Origin: Zavarzinia compransoris
GTDB taxonomy: Bacteria; Pseudomonadota; Alphaproteobacteria; Zavarziniales; Zavarziniaceae
Direction: 5' to 3'
Length of the DNA: 64,000 bases
Assembly (NCBI RefSeq): GCF_003173055.1
Contig: NZ_QGLF01000005.1
Coordinates: 186,001 to 250,000, forward strand
A program made the position numbers and the translations under genes. Below the pieces are notes generated by a model that ran no database searches, was not told the origin of the DNA, and saw nothing but the letters and a program-made list of their open reading frames with translations. This document shows, one piece after another, positions 8,080 to 17,135 of this stretch. Each line of letters starts with the position of its first letter. Position 1 is the first letter of the stretch.

Positions 8080-9425
8080 TGGCGCGCATCGGCATCGTCG
8101 GCCGGCTGGTCCTGATCCTGCTGGCCGCCCTGGTCCTGGTCCAGCTGGTGACCACGGCGCTGTATTTCTGGCGCCGCGAACAGGCTTTCGATGCCCGGAT
8201 GGCGGTGCCGCTGGCCGATCAGGTGGCGGCGACCGCGGCGCTGGTCGAAGCCACGCCGGCGGCGCAGCTGCCCTTGGTGCTGCGCGCGGTCAACGGGCCG
8301 GATCTTCTCGTCACCGTCGCCGACGAGCCGGGGGAGATCCGCGATCCCGCCCTGCCGCGTCGCCCGCTCGAGACCGTGATCCGGTCCGGCCTGCCGGCGC
8401 TCGATCCGCCGCGGCTGGTGTCCATCCAGTATCGGGGGCTGCGGGAGCCGGGCGGGCGGCCCCGGCTGCTCGGCCGCCTGCTGGCCAGCCGGATCGAGGT
8501 GACGGTGGGCCTCGCCGGCGGCCGCTATCTGAAGGTGGTGGCGGACGGCGAGGTGATGCCCCGGCTGTTCGGCCTGCAACCGGGTTTTTTCGCCGGCATC
8601 ATCGGCCTCACCGTCGCCCTGCTGGCGATCGTCCTGTTCAGCCGGGAATCGCGGCCGCTGCGCCGCCTGGCCCGGGCGGTGCAGGCATTCGGCCGCGATC
8701 CGGAACCCCGGCCGGTGGCCGAGGCGGGCGCGGCCGAGGTGCGGGTGCTGATCCGCGCCTTCAACGACATGCAGGCCCGGCTTGCCGGGCTGATGCGCAA
8801 CCGGGCCTTCGTGCTCGGCGCCCTGGCCCATGACCTGCGCACCTATCTGACCCGGTTGCGGCTGCGGGCCGAGATGCTGCCCGAGGACGGCGACCGCACC
8901 GGCTGGATCCGCAATCTCGAACACATGAACCAATTGGTCGAGGACAGTCTGACCTTCGCCCGCGTCGCCTTCGGCGCCGACCGCGCCGGCCGCAGCGACC
9001 TGGCCCGGATCGTCGCCCGCGAGGTCGAGGAACGGCAGGCCCAGGGCGCCCCGGTCACCCTGGCCGCGGCCGCGCCGGGTCCGCTCACGGTCGCGGGCAG
9101 CGAGGCGGCCCTGGCCCGGGCCCTGGCCAATCTGATCGACAATGCATTGAAACATGCGGGCAGCGCCGAAATCGCCCTTGGCCGCGACGGCGGCAATGCC
9201 CGCCTGACCGTCGACGACCGGGGCCCGGGAATCCCGGCGGCCCTGCGTGCCGATCTCGCCCAGCCGTTCCGGCAGGCGGATGCGGCGCGGACCAAGGCCG
9301 ATGCCGGGGCCGGCCTCGGCCTTGCCATCGCCCGCGAGATCGCCGAAGGCCTGGGCGGCCGGCTGGAGATCGGCGACCGGCCGGGCGGCGGGGCGCGCAT
9401 CGCCCTGGTCCTGCCCCTTGCCTGA
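8076..9425 (+). CDS. Membrane sensor histidine kinase
   Basis: A 449-residue kinase partnering the upstream regulator. Transmembrane helices at about residues 8-30 and 170-188 enclose a periplasmic sensor of about 140 residues with no domain I recognise. A HAMP-like segment (SRESRPLRRLARAVQAFG) follows, then the dimerisation helix with phospho-acceptor H252 in LGALAHDLRTYLTRLRLR, and the ATPase domain with N-box NLIDNALKHA, G1 DDRGPGIP and G2 GAGLGLAIAREIAEG. The layout is EnvZ/RstB-like. It overlaps the regulator gene by four bases. Confidence 0.92.
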   Translation: MMARIGIVGRLVLILLAALVLVQLVTTALYFWRREQAFDARMAVPLADQVAATAALVEATPAAQLPLVLRAVNGPDLLVTVADEPGEIRDPALPRRPLETVIRSGLPALDPPRLVSIQYRGLREPGGRPRLLGRLLASRIEVTVGLAGGRYLKVVADGEVMPRLFGLQPGFFAGIIGLTVALLAIVLFSRESRPLRRLARAVQAFGRDPEPRPVAEAGAAEVRVLIRAFNDMQARLAGLMRNRAFVLGALAHDLRTYLTRLRLRAEMLPEDGDRTGWIRNLEHMNQLVEDSLTFARVAFGADRAGRSDLARIVAREVEERQAQGAPVTLAAAAPGPLTVAGSEAALARALANLIDNALKHAGSAEIALGRDGGNARLTVDDRGPGIPAALRADLAQPFRQADAARTKADAGAGLGLAIAREIAEGLGGRLEIGDRPGGGARIALVLPLA

Positions 9426-9506
9426 TTGCCCCTTGCCTGAGCGGGTCTTGCCGCCGGGCCGCCGCGCCGGGCAAGGTGGTGGGCAGGTGATTCGGCGGGA
9501 ACCGGC

Positions 9507-11186
9507 ATGGCGGAGCGTCAAGGTCTGAAGGTCTACGGCGAGCGGCGCACGCTGGTCATGCTCGCGCTCGGCTTCGCCGCCGGCCTGCCCAACCTGCTGG
9601 TCTTCGACACGCTGTCGGCCTGGCTGCGCGACGAGGGGGTGTCGCTTGCGGTCATCGGTTTCTTCAGCCTCGCGACCCTGGCCTATTCGGCCAAATTCCT
9701 GTGGGCGCCGCTGGTCGACCGGTTCGACGTGCCGGGGCTGACCGCCCGCCTCGGCCATCGCCGGTCGTGGATGCTGGCGGCGCAGGTGGCGGTCATGCTG
9801 GGGCTCGGCCTGATCGCCGGGGGCGATCCGGGGGCCGATCTGGCCCGCACCGCCGCCTTTGCCGTCTTCGTCGGCTTCGCCGGGGCGACCCAGGACATCG
9901 TCATCGACGCCTGGCGCATCGAGGCGGCGGACGACAGCCGCCAGGGCGCGCTGGCCGCCGCCTATCAATGGGGCTATCGCATCGCCGGGCTGGTGGCGGG
10001 CGGCGCCGCGCTGGCCCTGGCCGAGGCCGCGGGCTGGAACCTGTCCTATTTCGCCATGGGCGGGCTGATGCTGGTCGGCATGGCCGGCGTGTTGTGCGCC
10101 CCGCGGGAGACGGCCCGGCCGGCGCCGCTGCCCCGGGCCGGGGGCGCGGTGCCGGCCCGGCCCGGGCGCGATGCCGCCGAATGGCTGGTGCGGGCCCTGG
10201 TCCTGCTCGGCGCCGCCCTGATCGTCGGCGCCGGCCTGTCGGGCAATCCCTTCACCCTGACCGTGCTGACCTTTTCCGACGATGCGCTCGGGCTTGCGCC
10301 GTTGTGGACCCGGGCGCCCGGCGCCGCCTATCTGCAATTCGGCGCGGTGATCCTCGGGCTCGGCCTGATCCTGCTCGCCTGCTGGCCCCTGCCCGGGCGG
10401 GCGACGCGGCCGGGGCAGGCCCTGCAACGGGCCTTCGGCGCGCCGCTGGGCGCCTTTTTCGGCGAATTCGGCCGGCTGGCGGGGCCGATCCTGGCCCTGA
10501 TCTGCGTCTACCGCCTGTCGGATTTCGTCCTCAACATCATGAATCCCTTCTACCTCGACCTCGGTTTCTCGAAGACCGAGGTGGCGGAGGTGCGCAAGGT
10601 CTTCGGCATGGTCATGACCATGGGCGGGGTGTTCCTCGGCGGCTGGGCGGTGGCGCGGCTGGGCGTGCTGCGCGCCCTGATGATCGGCGCCTTCGCCGGG
10701 CCGGCCAGCAACCTCGTCTATGCCTGGCTGGCGGTGCAGGGGCCCTGGCTGCCCGCGCTCTTCATCGCCATCGGGGTCGACAACCTGGCCTCGGGCTATG
10801 CCGGCACCTGCCTGATCGCCTATATGTCCGGCCTGACCTCGGCCGGCTTCACCGCGACCCAATATGCGCTGTTCTCGTCGCTCTATGCCCTGCCGGGCAA
10901 GCTGATCGCCTCGCAGTCCGGGCGGATCGTCGAAGGGGCGGCGCGGGCGGCCGAGGCGGGGGGGCTGCCCGCCCTGCTGCTGCCCCTGTTCGAGCGCCTG
11001 CCGGTGCCCGCCTTTGCCGAAGGTGCCGCCAAGGCGGGAACATCTGCGGCCGCACTTGGTGCTGGATATGTAACATTCTTCCTGTATTCAGTGGCGATTG
11101 GGCTGGTGGCCATCGTGCTCTGCCTTGTCGTGACCGCACGGCAGGGGCAACGGCGGCCGGGCCCTGACGCCGGTCGAGCGGTTTGA
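9507..11186 (+). CDS. AmpG-like MFS transporter
   Basis: A 559-residue major facilitator resembling AmpG muropeptide permeases, which import N-acetylglucosamine-anhydro-muropeptides for cell-wall recycling. The N-terminal signature ALGFAAGLPNLLVFDTLSAWL and the loop KFLWAPLVDRFDVPGL...GHRRSWM are typical of AmpG. A second conserved block is QDIVIDAWRIEAADDSRQGALAA. About 12-14 hydrophobic segments are seen, with an insertion in the centre (residues 210-320). It stands 81 bases after the kinase gene. AmpG is a family-level call; the cargo is inferred. Confidence 0.82.
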   Translation: MAERQGLKVYGERRTLVMLALGFAAGLPNLLVFDTLSAWLRDEGVSLAVIGFFSLATLAYSAKFLWAPLVDRFDVPGLTARLGHRRSWMLAAQVAVMLGLGLIAGGDPGADLARTAAFAVFVGFAGATQDIVIDAWRIEAADDSRQGALAAAYQWGYRIAGLVAGGAALALAEAAGWNLSYFAMGGLMLVGMAGVLCAPRETARPAPLPRAGGAVPARPGRDAAEWLVRALVLLGAALIVGAGLSGNPFTLTVLTFSDDALGLAPLWTRAPGAAYLQFGAVILGLGLILLACWPLPGRATRPGQALQRAFGAPLGAFFGEFGRLAGPILALICVYRLSDFVLNIMNPFYLDLGFSKTEVAEVRKVFGMVMTMGGVFLGGWAVARLGVLRALMIGAFAGPASNLVYAWLAVQGPWLPALFIAIGVDNLASGYAGTCLIAYMSGLTSAGFTATQYALFSSLYALPGKLIASQSGRIVEGAARAAEAGGLPALLLPLFERLPVPAFAEGAAKAGTSAAALGAGYVTFFLYSVAIGLVAIVLCLVVTARQGQRRPGPDAGRAV

Positions 11187-11306
11187 CCGTGATGGCCGGC
11201 GGGGGATAAGGTAATCGCGTAGTCGGCCCGGCCCCGGCCAGGGGGCATGCCGGCCACGGAGGGGGCGTTTGACACGGCCGTCTGCCCGTCGGCAGGGCCG
11301 GGACGC

Positions 11307-12167
11307 ATGAATAGGACGATCGTGGCCCTGAACAGTGTGAAGACCGAAGAAGAGCGGGACGACCCGGTTTCCGCCCGGCGTTCGGTCGATATCGACAAGC
11401 TCGAAGTTCGCCTGGCCCGGAGCCCGGCCGAGCTGCTGGCCGCCCAGCGGCTGCGCTACCGCGTGTTCTACGAGGAGATGGGCGCGACGCCGACCCCGGC
11501 CACGGCCGCGGAAAAGCGCGATTTCGATCATTTCGACCCGATCTGCGACCATCTTCTGGTGATCGATCATGCGGTCGAGGGCGACGCCCCGGCGGTGGTC
11601 GGGACCTATCGCCTGCTGCGGGAAGAGGTGGCGCGCCAGCATGGCGGCTTCTATTCCGCCGGGGAATTCGACCTGTCGTTCCTCGAGCGGAACCGCAAGG
11701 CGGACGACAATTTCCTCGAACTCGGCCGCTCCTGCGTCGCCCCGGAATATCGCACCAATGCGGTCATCCAGATGCTGTGGCGGGCGATCGCCGGCTATAT
11801 CGCCGAGCATAAGATCAGCCTGATGTTCGGCTGCGGCAGCCTGCCCGGGGTGGACCCGGAGGCGCTGGCCGTGCCGCTCAGCTATCTCTACCACAATCAT
11901 CTGGCGCCGCCGGAGCGCCGGGTCCGCGCGCTCGATAGCCGCTATGTCGCCATGAACCGCCTGCCGAAGGATGCGATCCGCCCGCGCGACGGGCTGCGCA
12001 CCCTGCCGCCGCTGATCAAGGGCTATCTCCGCCTCGGCGGCTATATCGGCGACGGCGCGGTGATCGATCCGGAATTCAAGACCGTCGACTGTTTCATCAT
12101 GGTGCCCTGCGACGCCATCACCGAGCGTTATATCGCGCGCTATCACAAGGGCGACGGCACCGAATAA
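11307..12167 (+). CDS. olsB: L-ornithine N-alpha-acyltransferase (OlsB-like)
   Basis: A GNAT-fold acyltransferase that transfers a 3-hydroxyacyl chain from acyl carrier protein to ornithine, giving lyso-ornithine lipid, the first step of ornithine-lipid synthesis. Family hallmarks are LLAAQRLRYRVFYEEMGA near residue 40, FDHFDPICDHLLVIDH, ELGRSCVAPEYR and the late block LIKGYLRLGGYIGDGAVIDPEFKTVDCF. The ATG at 11307 is preferred over an in-frame ATG at 11247 because family proteins begin shortly before the RLARSPAELLAAQ segment. The usual olsA partner is not adjacent. Ornithine lipids are phosphorus-free, which fits the lipid-remodelling locus at 24387-27577. Confidence 0.83.
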   Translation: MNRTIVALNSVKTEEERDDPVSARRSVDIDKLEVRLARSPAELLAAQRLRYRVFYEEMGATPTPATAAEKRDFDHFDPICDHLLVIDHAVEGDAPAVVGTYRLLREEVARQHGGFYSAGEFDLSFLERNRKADDNFLELGRSCVAPEYRTNAVIQMLWRAIAGYIAEHKISLMFGCGSLPGVDPEALAVPLSYLYHNHLAPPERRVRALDSRYVAMNRLPKDAIRPRDGLRTLPPLIKGYLRLGGYIGDGAVIDPEFKTVDCFIMVPCDAITERYIARYHKGDGTE

Positions 12168-12172
12168 ACGGA

Positions 12173-12200
12173 AAGGGCGGCACCTTGCGGCGCCGCCCTT
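12173..12200. terminator. Hairpin between convergent olsB and sodB
   Basis: AAGGGCGGC (12173-12181) pairs perfectly with GCCGCCCTT (12192-12200) across a 10-base loop, between two convergent genes. On the minus strand it is followed by TTTCCGTTTATT, so it should terminate sodB better than olsB, where no T-run follows. Confidence 0.6.
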
Positions 12201-12221
12201 CCTGTTGTCGCTGATCGGAGA

Positions 12222-12845
12222 TCAGACGCCGGCGTCGAGGGTCGTGGTGTCCTCGATGCGCTTCTCGACGAAATCCCAGTTGATCAGGCTGTCGACGAAA
12301 GTCTCGGCAAAGCCCTTACGGTTGTTGCGATAGTCGATGTAATAGGCGTGTTCCCACACGTCCATCACCGCCAGCGCGTCCTTGCCCTGGGTCAGCGGGG
12401 TTTCCGCATTGCCGGTGGTCGTGATCGCCAGCTTTTCGCCGTCCTTCAGCAGCCACACCCAGCCCGAGCCGAACTGGCCGAGCGCGGCGGTGGTGAAGGC
12501 GGTCTTGAAGCCGGCGAAATCGCCGAACGACTTCTCGATCAGCGAGGAAATCGCGGCCGACGGCTTGGTCGAGCCCGGAGCCGACAGCGACAGCCAGTAG
12601 AGGGTGTGGTTGTAGTGCTGGCCGGCGTTGTTGAACAGCTTCTTGGCCGCCGGATCGGCCGCCGCGATCTTGGTCACGTCTTCGATCGACTTGCCCTGCA
12701 GCGCCGGGGTCGCCGCCACGATCTCGTTCGCGACGGTGATATAGGCCTGGTGGTGCTTGCCGTGGTGAAACGAGAAGCTCTCGGCCGAGAGGGCGGGGGC
12801 AAGGGCGCTCGGGTCGAATTTCAGTTCGGGAAGTTTGAAAGCCAT
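12222..12845 (-). CDS. sodB: Fe-type superoxide dismutase
   Basis: Dismutates superoxide to oxygen and hydrogen peroxide in the cytoplasm. The 207-residue protein starts MAFKLPELKFDPSALAP and has the four metal ligands in FHHGKHHQAYI, AGQHYNHTLYW and DVWEHAYYIDYRN. The motif GQFGSGWVWLL and the Gln position favour the iron enzyme over manganese. The ATG at 12845 is chosen because TGAGGA stands nine bases upstream; a TTG nine bases earlier is in frame but lies inside this leader. The gene is monocistronic, with a hairpin terminator shared with olsB. Confidence 0.95.
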   Translation of the reverse strand: MAFKLPELKFDPSALAPALSAESFSFHHGKHHQAYITVANEIVAATPALQGKSIEDVTKIAAADPAAKKLFNNAGQHYNHTLYWLSLSAPGSTKPSAAISSLIEKSFGDFAGFKTAFTTAALGQFGSGWVWLLKDGEKLAITTTGNAETPLTQGKDALAVMDVWEHAYYIDYRNNRKGFAETFVDSLINWDFVEKRIEDTTTLDAGV

Positions 12846-12977
12846 TTCGTCCAATCCTCAGGTTTAACGACGGCGGGCGCCGGCGAGTCTGGAATCTTTC
12901 GCCGTTCTACCGCAAGTCTCTGATCATCCCCGCTAATCACATAGGCCGGCGCCCGTCCGGATGCCAGTCTTTTGTTA

Positions 12978-14108
12978 TCACCGGAGCCAGCCGGCGAGCG
13001 CATCCTCGGCCAGGGCGAAGGCGGTGGACATGCCGGTGCCGCTGGTCACCATCACGGCGCGGACGCCGGGGGCGGCGTCCTCGATCAGGGCGGCCTCGGT
13101 CTTCGAATGGGGATAGATGCCGATCCAGCGCTCCACCACCCGGTCGCTGGCGAGGCGGAGCGCCCGGCGGGCGTGGCCGATCATCAGGGCGTCCACCGCG
13201 TCCGGCGCGAAGGGATCGGGTGTTGCGGCATAATGATGCGAGTCGCCGACGACGAGCGAACCGTCCGCCGATTGCACCGCGATCAGGTGGATGCCATTGT
13301 CGAGGCTCGGCCCCTCCTCCCGCGCCAGGACCGCCTTCAGGGCCGCCGCCGCCGGCAGTTCGGCAAAGCCGAGATAGCGCCCCAGCGACATGTCGTTCAT
13401 GACCGAGCCGGGCAGCACCCAGCCCGCCCCCTGCGGGGCGAGGCGCAGCATGTGCAGCTTGCACAGGTCAAGCTCGCGCCGGGCCCAGACTTCGGGGTAG
13501 AGCGAGAGGAAGTCGCCGCCGGGACAGACCATTGCCTGCCCGGCCTCGACGATGCCGGCGGTAGTGACCACGCGGGGCAGGTCGATCGCCTTCACCAGGG
13601 TGTTGCGCAGGAAGACGACGCCCAGCTGTTCTTCCAGCCAGGCGGCGAGAAGGGGAATGGCGCGGCGCGGCTCGACCCGCAGTTCATGCGGGCTCCACAG
13701 GCAGGCGCTGGCATCCTCGTGGCGAAGCAGGGGCAGGCGGTCGGCGATCTGGGCCGGCGACAGCATCTCGCAGCCCGCGCCCATCTCGGAGGCGACGAAG
13801 GCGGCGACCACTTCCGCCGCCTCGGGCCGGTGGGCGATGACGGCGCTGCCCCGGTGCAGCACCGGGATTCCGGCCTTGGGCGCCACCTCGGCCCAGATCT
13901 CGCGGCTGCGCCGGGCCCGGTTCCAGACCGTGCCCTGCTGCTGCCCGGTCACGGTGACGAAGCCGAAATTGCGGATGGAGGCGCCGTTCGCCTGGGCGTC
14001 GCGGTCGATCACCACCACTCGCTTGCCCGCCCGGCGCGCCGCCAGGGCATGGGCGAGGCCGACGATGCCGGCGCCGATGATCGCAAGATCGAAAACGGGG
14101 GCGGACAT
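12978..14108 (-). CDS. FAD-dependent amine oxidoreductase, TIGR03364 (HpnW) family
   Basis: A 376-residue DAO-fold flavoprotein. The FAD dinucleotide motif is DLAIIGAGIVGLAHALAARR with the acid end VVVIDRD, followed by GASIRNFGFVTVTGQQ, a signature of the TIGR03364 group. Members are usually near phosphonatase-like enzymes and are thought to deaminate or demethylate aminophosphonates. Here no phosphonate gene is visible nearby: upstream lies divergent prohibitin and downstream sodB. The substrate is therefore only inferred from the family. Length is normal and no domain is missing. Confidence 0.8.
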   Translation of the reverse strand: MSAPVFDLAIIGAGIVGLAHALAARRAGKRVVVIDRDAQANGASIRNFGFVTVTGQQQGTVWNRARRSREIWAEVAPKAGIPVLHRGSAVIAHRPEAAEVVAAFVASEMGAGCEMLSPAQIADRLPLLRHEDASACLWSPHELRVEPRRAIPLLAAWLEEQLGVVFLRNTLVKAIDLPRVVTTAGIVEAGQAMVCPGGDFLSLYPEVWARRELDLCKLHMLRLAPQGAGWVLPGSVMNDMSLGRYLGFAELPAAAALKAVLAREEGPSLDNGIHLIAVQSADGSLVVGDSHHYAATPDPFAPDAVDALMIGHARRALRLASDRVVERWIGIYPHSKTEAALIEDAAPGVRAVMVTSGTGMSTAFALAEDALAGWLR

Positions 14109-14178
14109 GAAAATGCTCCATCAAGACACACAATAGGATACCATCCCCGACCGGACGGATGCATGACAGGGGACAGGC

Positions 14179-15210
14179 ATGTCGAAGCGGCGTCTGCCGA
14201 AGCTGGGCGGGGGCAGGCGGCCGCGCAGCCCCGGGCCATCCCCAGAGACATCCGACGAATCGTCATCTTCTGCTTCCGGGGGGATAGCAATGTCCATGAT
14301 GAACCAGGGCTCGGGCCGGGGTCCAGTTGCCTTGCTGCGGCGCATCGCCTTGGGCGGCGCGGTGCTGGTCGGCGTGATCGTGGTCCTGTCGAGCTGGTAC
14401 ACGATCGAGGAGGGCGAGATCGGGGTGGTCCTGCGCAACGGCGCCGTCCATGACGTCGCCTCGCCCGGCCTCCATTTCAAGCTGCCGGTGGTCGATGCGG
14501 TGGTGGCCCTGTCCACCCGCACGGAAAAGCTCCACCTGCCCCAGGTCGCCGCCTATTCCCAGGATATCCAGGCGGCGGAAATGACAATGTCGGTCAACTA
14601 TCGGATCAATGCCGGGCAGGTGAAGGAAATCTACGCCCGCCTCGGCGTCAATTACGCCGACCGTATCCTGATCCCCGCTCTGCTGGACCGCACCAAGGCG
14701 GTGTTCGGGCGCTACAATGCCCCGGCCATCGTCGGCGAGCGCTCGAAACTGGTGGCCGAGATCACGGAGTCGCTGCGGGATGCGGTGACCGACGAGGGCA
14801 TCATCGTCGAAAGCGTGCAGATCGAGAATATCGACTTCTCGGATGCCTTCGAACAGGCGATCGAGCAGCGCATGCAGGCCGAGGTCGAGGTCACGCGCCT
14901 GCGCCAGAACCTGGAGCGGGAAAAGGTCCAGGCGGAAATCCGCCGCACCGCCGCCCAGGGCCAGGCGGATTCGACCGTGGTCCAGGCCCGCGCCGAGGCG
15001 GATTCGTCCGCCCTGCGCGCCAAGGCGGAAGCGGACGCCATCCGCCTGCGCGGCGAGGCGGAGGCGGCCGCGATCCGCGCCAAGGGCGAGGCGATGAAGG
15101 CATCGCCCGACCTGATCGACCTGATCCGCGCCGAACGCTGGGATGGCAAGCTGCCGGCCACCATGGTGCCCGGCGGCGCCGTGCCCTTCGTCGACGTGAC
15201 CGGCCGGTAG
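14179..15210 (+). CDS. Prohibitin / SPFH (Band 7) family membrane protein
   Basis: A 343-residue prohibitin-type scaffold of the inner membrane. A single membrane helix (about residues 55-75, GGAVLVGVIVVLSSWYTI) precedes the SPFH domain (EEGEIGVVLRNGAVHDVASPGLHFKLP) and a long coiled coil (about 220-310) with repeated A/E/K/R-rich heptads. A start at ATG 14290, with GGGGGGATAG just upstream, would give 306 residues and remove a disordered, Ser/Pro-rich lead; both starts have a purine-rich leader. Relatives bind FtsH-type proteases or organise membrane microdomains, and no such partner is adjacent here. Confidence 0.88.
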   Translation: MSKRRLPKLGGGRRPRSPGPSPETSDESSSSASGGIAMSMMNQGSGRGPVALLRRIALGGAVLVGVIVVLSSWYTIEEGEIGVVLRNGAVHDVASPGLHFKLPVVDAVVALSTRTEKLHLPQVAAYSQDIQAAEMTMSVNYRINAGQVKEIYARLGVNYADRILIPALLDRTKAVFGRYNAPAIVGERSKLVAEITESLRDAVTDEGIIVESVQIENIDFSDAFEQAIEQRMQAEVEVTRLRQNLEREKVQAEIRRTAAQGQADSTVVQARAEADSSALRAKAEADAIRLRGEAEAAAIRAKGEAMKASPDLIDLIRAERWDGKLPATMVPGGAVPFVDVTGR

Positions 15211-15223
15211 CCGATAGGGCGGG

Positions 15224-16720
15224 TCAATTGATCCGGTCGAAGGGGTAGAGCGGCCGGCGCAGGCGGCGGTAGTCGAGCTTGCCGTTGTCCGACGTGGTCA
15301 CCCCTTCGCCGTCCAGGGTCACCGTCGCCCGGGCCAGGGCGGCGAAGCCGGCGCGATAGTGAATGCGCGACTTCAGCAGCAGGAAGCGCTTCGCCTCCGG
15401 CTCGATGCCGACGCTGGTGAAGACGCCCCGGTCCCAGGGCTCGTGGTGGTGGGAGGTGACGACGATCTCCACCCGGCCGCCGTCGACGGACAGCACGGCG
15501 GTCGGGCCCATTTCGACGGTGACCCCGGTATACATGGGCCCGCGCACCACGAAGCGCCCGTCGGTCAGCACTTTCACCCGGCCCGTCAGCGCCAGCGGCC
15601 GGCCCTTGAGGCCGAGGGCCGGCATGTCCAGCCGGCCGCCCAGGGCCAGGCTCACCTCGGCGCCGACGCCGGCGGCCGCCATGGTCTTCACCGCCTCCGG
15701 GTCATAGACCGCGCCGACCGCGACATCCTTGAGGCCCCGCTCGATGACTGCGGCGATCACGCCCATGACGTCCTGGGTCCCGCCCGAGCCGCAATTGTCG
15801 GCATGGTCGAGCAGGATCACCGGTCCCCCCGCCTCGCCTCCCCCCGCATCACCGAGGGCGGCGGCGCGGTCGAGGGCGTGCTCCAGGGGTTCGTGGGGAT
15901 AGAGGAAATCGTCGCGCCGGGCGCGGGCCAGCGCCGCCAGCCGTTCCACCGCCGCCCCGGCCGCGGCCGGATCGCCGTCGCCGACGACGACCGCCGCCAT
16001 GCCGGCGTGGGGCACGTCGGCCATGGGAAAGCCGCCGAAGACGGTGGCGGCCAGGAAGCCCTCGGCCTCCAGGGCGCGGGCTTCGGCGATCAGGCCTTTC
16101 ATCGGCTCGTCGTCGGTGCCCATGCGCAGGGTCTGGGCCAGTACCGGGATCGGGGCGAAGGCCATCACCGGGCGCGCCTTGCCGTCGATCGCGGCGAACA
16201 GGACCCGGGCGATCCGCTCGCCCACCTCGGCCATGTCGACATGGGGATAGGTCTTGTAGCCGATCAGGGCATCGCAATGGTCGACCATGGCCCGGGTCAG
16301 GTTGCAGTGCAGGTCGCAGGTGACGGCGATGGGCACCCGGGGCGCCACGGCGCGCAGCCGGCGCAGCAATTCGCCCTCGCCGTCCGCCACATGGGCCGCG
16401 ACCATGGCGCCGTGCAGGTCGAGCAGGACGGCGTCGCAGCCCGCCGCCACCGCCTCGACGATGGCGCCGGCCAGGGTTTCATAGGCGTCGCGGGTGACGA
16501 TGCCGCCGGGCATGGCCTCGGCCGCGACGGGGGTGACGATCTCGGCCCCGCGCGCCCGGCACAGGCGGATATAGGCCCCCATGGGCATGGCGGTTTCGGC
16601 ATAGGCGCTTTCCGCCGCCGGCCCGAAATGAAGGCCCCAGGCCTCGAAGCGGGCAAGGTCGGTGACCAGGGGCGAGAAAGTGTTGGTCTCGTGCTTCATC
16701 ATGGCAACGACCACCTTCAT
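15224..16720 (-). CDS. M81-family metallopeptidase (MlrC-like)
   Basis: A 498-residue relative of MlrC, the zinc peptidase of microcystin degradation. Most family members are of unknown substrate. The N-terminal DUF1485/M81 signature MMKHETNTFSPLVTDLARFE and the metal-site region LLDLHGAMVAAHVADGEGELL, DLHCNLT and GYKTYPHVDMAEVGER are present, as is the C-terminal MlrC domain with LLDHADNCGSGGTQD. No signal peptide is seen, so the enzyme is cytoplasmic. It is convergent with prohibitin (13-base gap). No other mlr gene accompanies it, so a housekeeping peptidase or amidase role is more likely than toxin breakdown. Confidence 0.85.
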   Translation of the reverse strand: MKVVVAMMKHETNTFSPLVTDLARFEAWGLHFGPAAESAYAETAMPMGAYIRLCRARGAEIVTPVAAEAMPGGIVTRDAYETLAGAIVEAVAAGCDAVLLDLHGAMVAAHVADGEGELLRRLRAVAPRVPIAVTCDLHCNLTRAMVDHCDALIGYKTYPHVDMAEVGERIARVLFAAIDGKARPVMAFAPIPVLAQTLRMGTDDEPMKGLIAEARALEAEGFLAATVFGGFPMADVPHAGMAAVVVGDGDPAAAGAAVERLAALARARRDDFLYPHEPLEHALDRAAALGDAGGGEAGGPVILLDHADNCGSGGTQDVMGVIAAVIERGLKDVAVGAVYDPEAVKTMAAAGVGAEVSLALGGRLDMPALGLKGRPLALTGRVKVLTDGRFVVRGPMYTGVTVEMGPTAVLSVDGGRVEIVVTSHHHEPWDRGVFTSVGIEPEAKRFLLLKSRIHYRAGFAALARATVTLDGEGVTTSDNGKLDYRRLRRPLYPFDRIN

Positions 16721-16780
16721 GCCCCGGACCTCCCGCCTGTATCCGTCCAGTCTATCAGGTCGGCGGGAGGGCGAAACAGG

Positions 16781-17131
16781 TCAGGCGGCGATGGCCGGGG
16801 GTGTGCTGATGGCGCGCACGAGGTCGAGCAGGCGGCTGCGCTGTTCTTCCGGCAAGGTCATGAACAGCCGGGCGAGATCGGCGGCATCGCGGCTGATGCC
16901 GTCGCCGTCCGGGCCCGCGTGCGCGTAGAAATAGCTGATCGGGACATCCAGCGCCTCTGCCAGCAGGGACAGGCGCCCGGCCGAGACCTTGGCCCCGCCG
17001 GTTTCATATTTCTGGATCTGCTGGAACTTCAGGCCGACGCGGCGGGCAAGTTTGTCTTGGGACAGACCCAGGAGCCAGCGGCGTTCGCGGATGCGGCGGC
17101 CGATCTGCAAGTCCAGGGGCGTAAGAGGCAT
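16781..17131 (-). CDS. XRE-family helix-turn-helix regulator
   Basis: A 116-residue DNA-binding protein. The XRE helix-turn-helix covers residues 7-65 (IGRRIRERRWLLGLSQDKLA, then FQQIQKYETGGAKVSAGRL and LAEALDVPISYFY). The short acidic tail ends in a helix rich in Leu/Arg (LARLFMTLPEEQRSRLLDLV), like the SinR/R-type regulators common in alphaproteobacteria. ATG 17131 is taken as start; GTG 17143 in frame is possible. A 13-bp inverted repeat (17136-17173) overlaps its start, suggesting autoregulation. Confidence 0.88.
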   Translation of the reverse strand: MPLTPLDLQIGRRIRERRWLLGLSQDKLARRVGLKFQQIQKYETGGAKVSAGRLSLLAEALDVPISYFYAHAGPDGDGISRDAADLARLFMTLPEEQRSRLLDLVRAISTPPAIAA

Positions 17132-17135
17132 GGAG

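Noticed and set aside
8040-10862. 940-codon minus-strand frame opposite the histidine kinase and AmpG-like genes
   Set aside because: Gln/Gly/His/Arg-rich shadow sequence without recognisable domains; the plus-strand genes explain the region.
11282-11295. CTGCC-CGTC-GGCAG hairpin before olsB
   Set aside because: Five base pairs only; common by chance at this GC content and not convincingly over the ribosome binding site.
12875-12954. 10-bp inverted repeat GGGCGCCGGC / GCCGGCGCCC in the sodB leader
   Set aside because: Perfect but made only of G and C with a 60-base spacer; in sequence this GC-rich such pairs arise easily by chance, and it leaves the ribosome binding site free.
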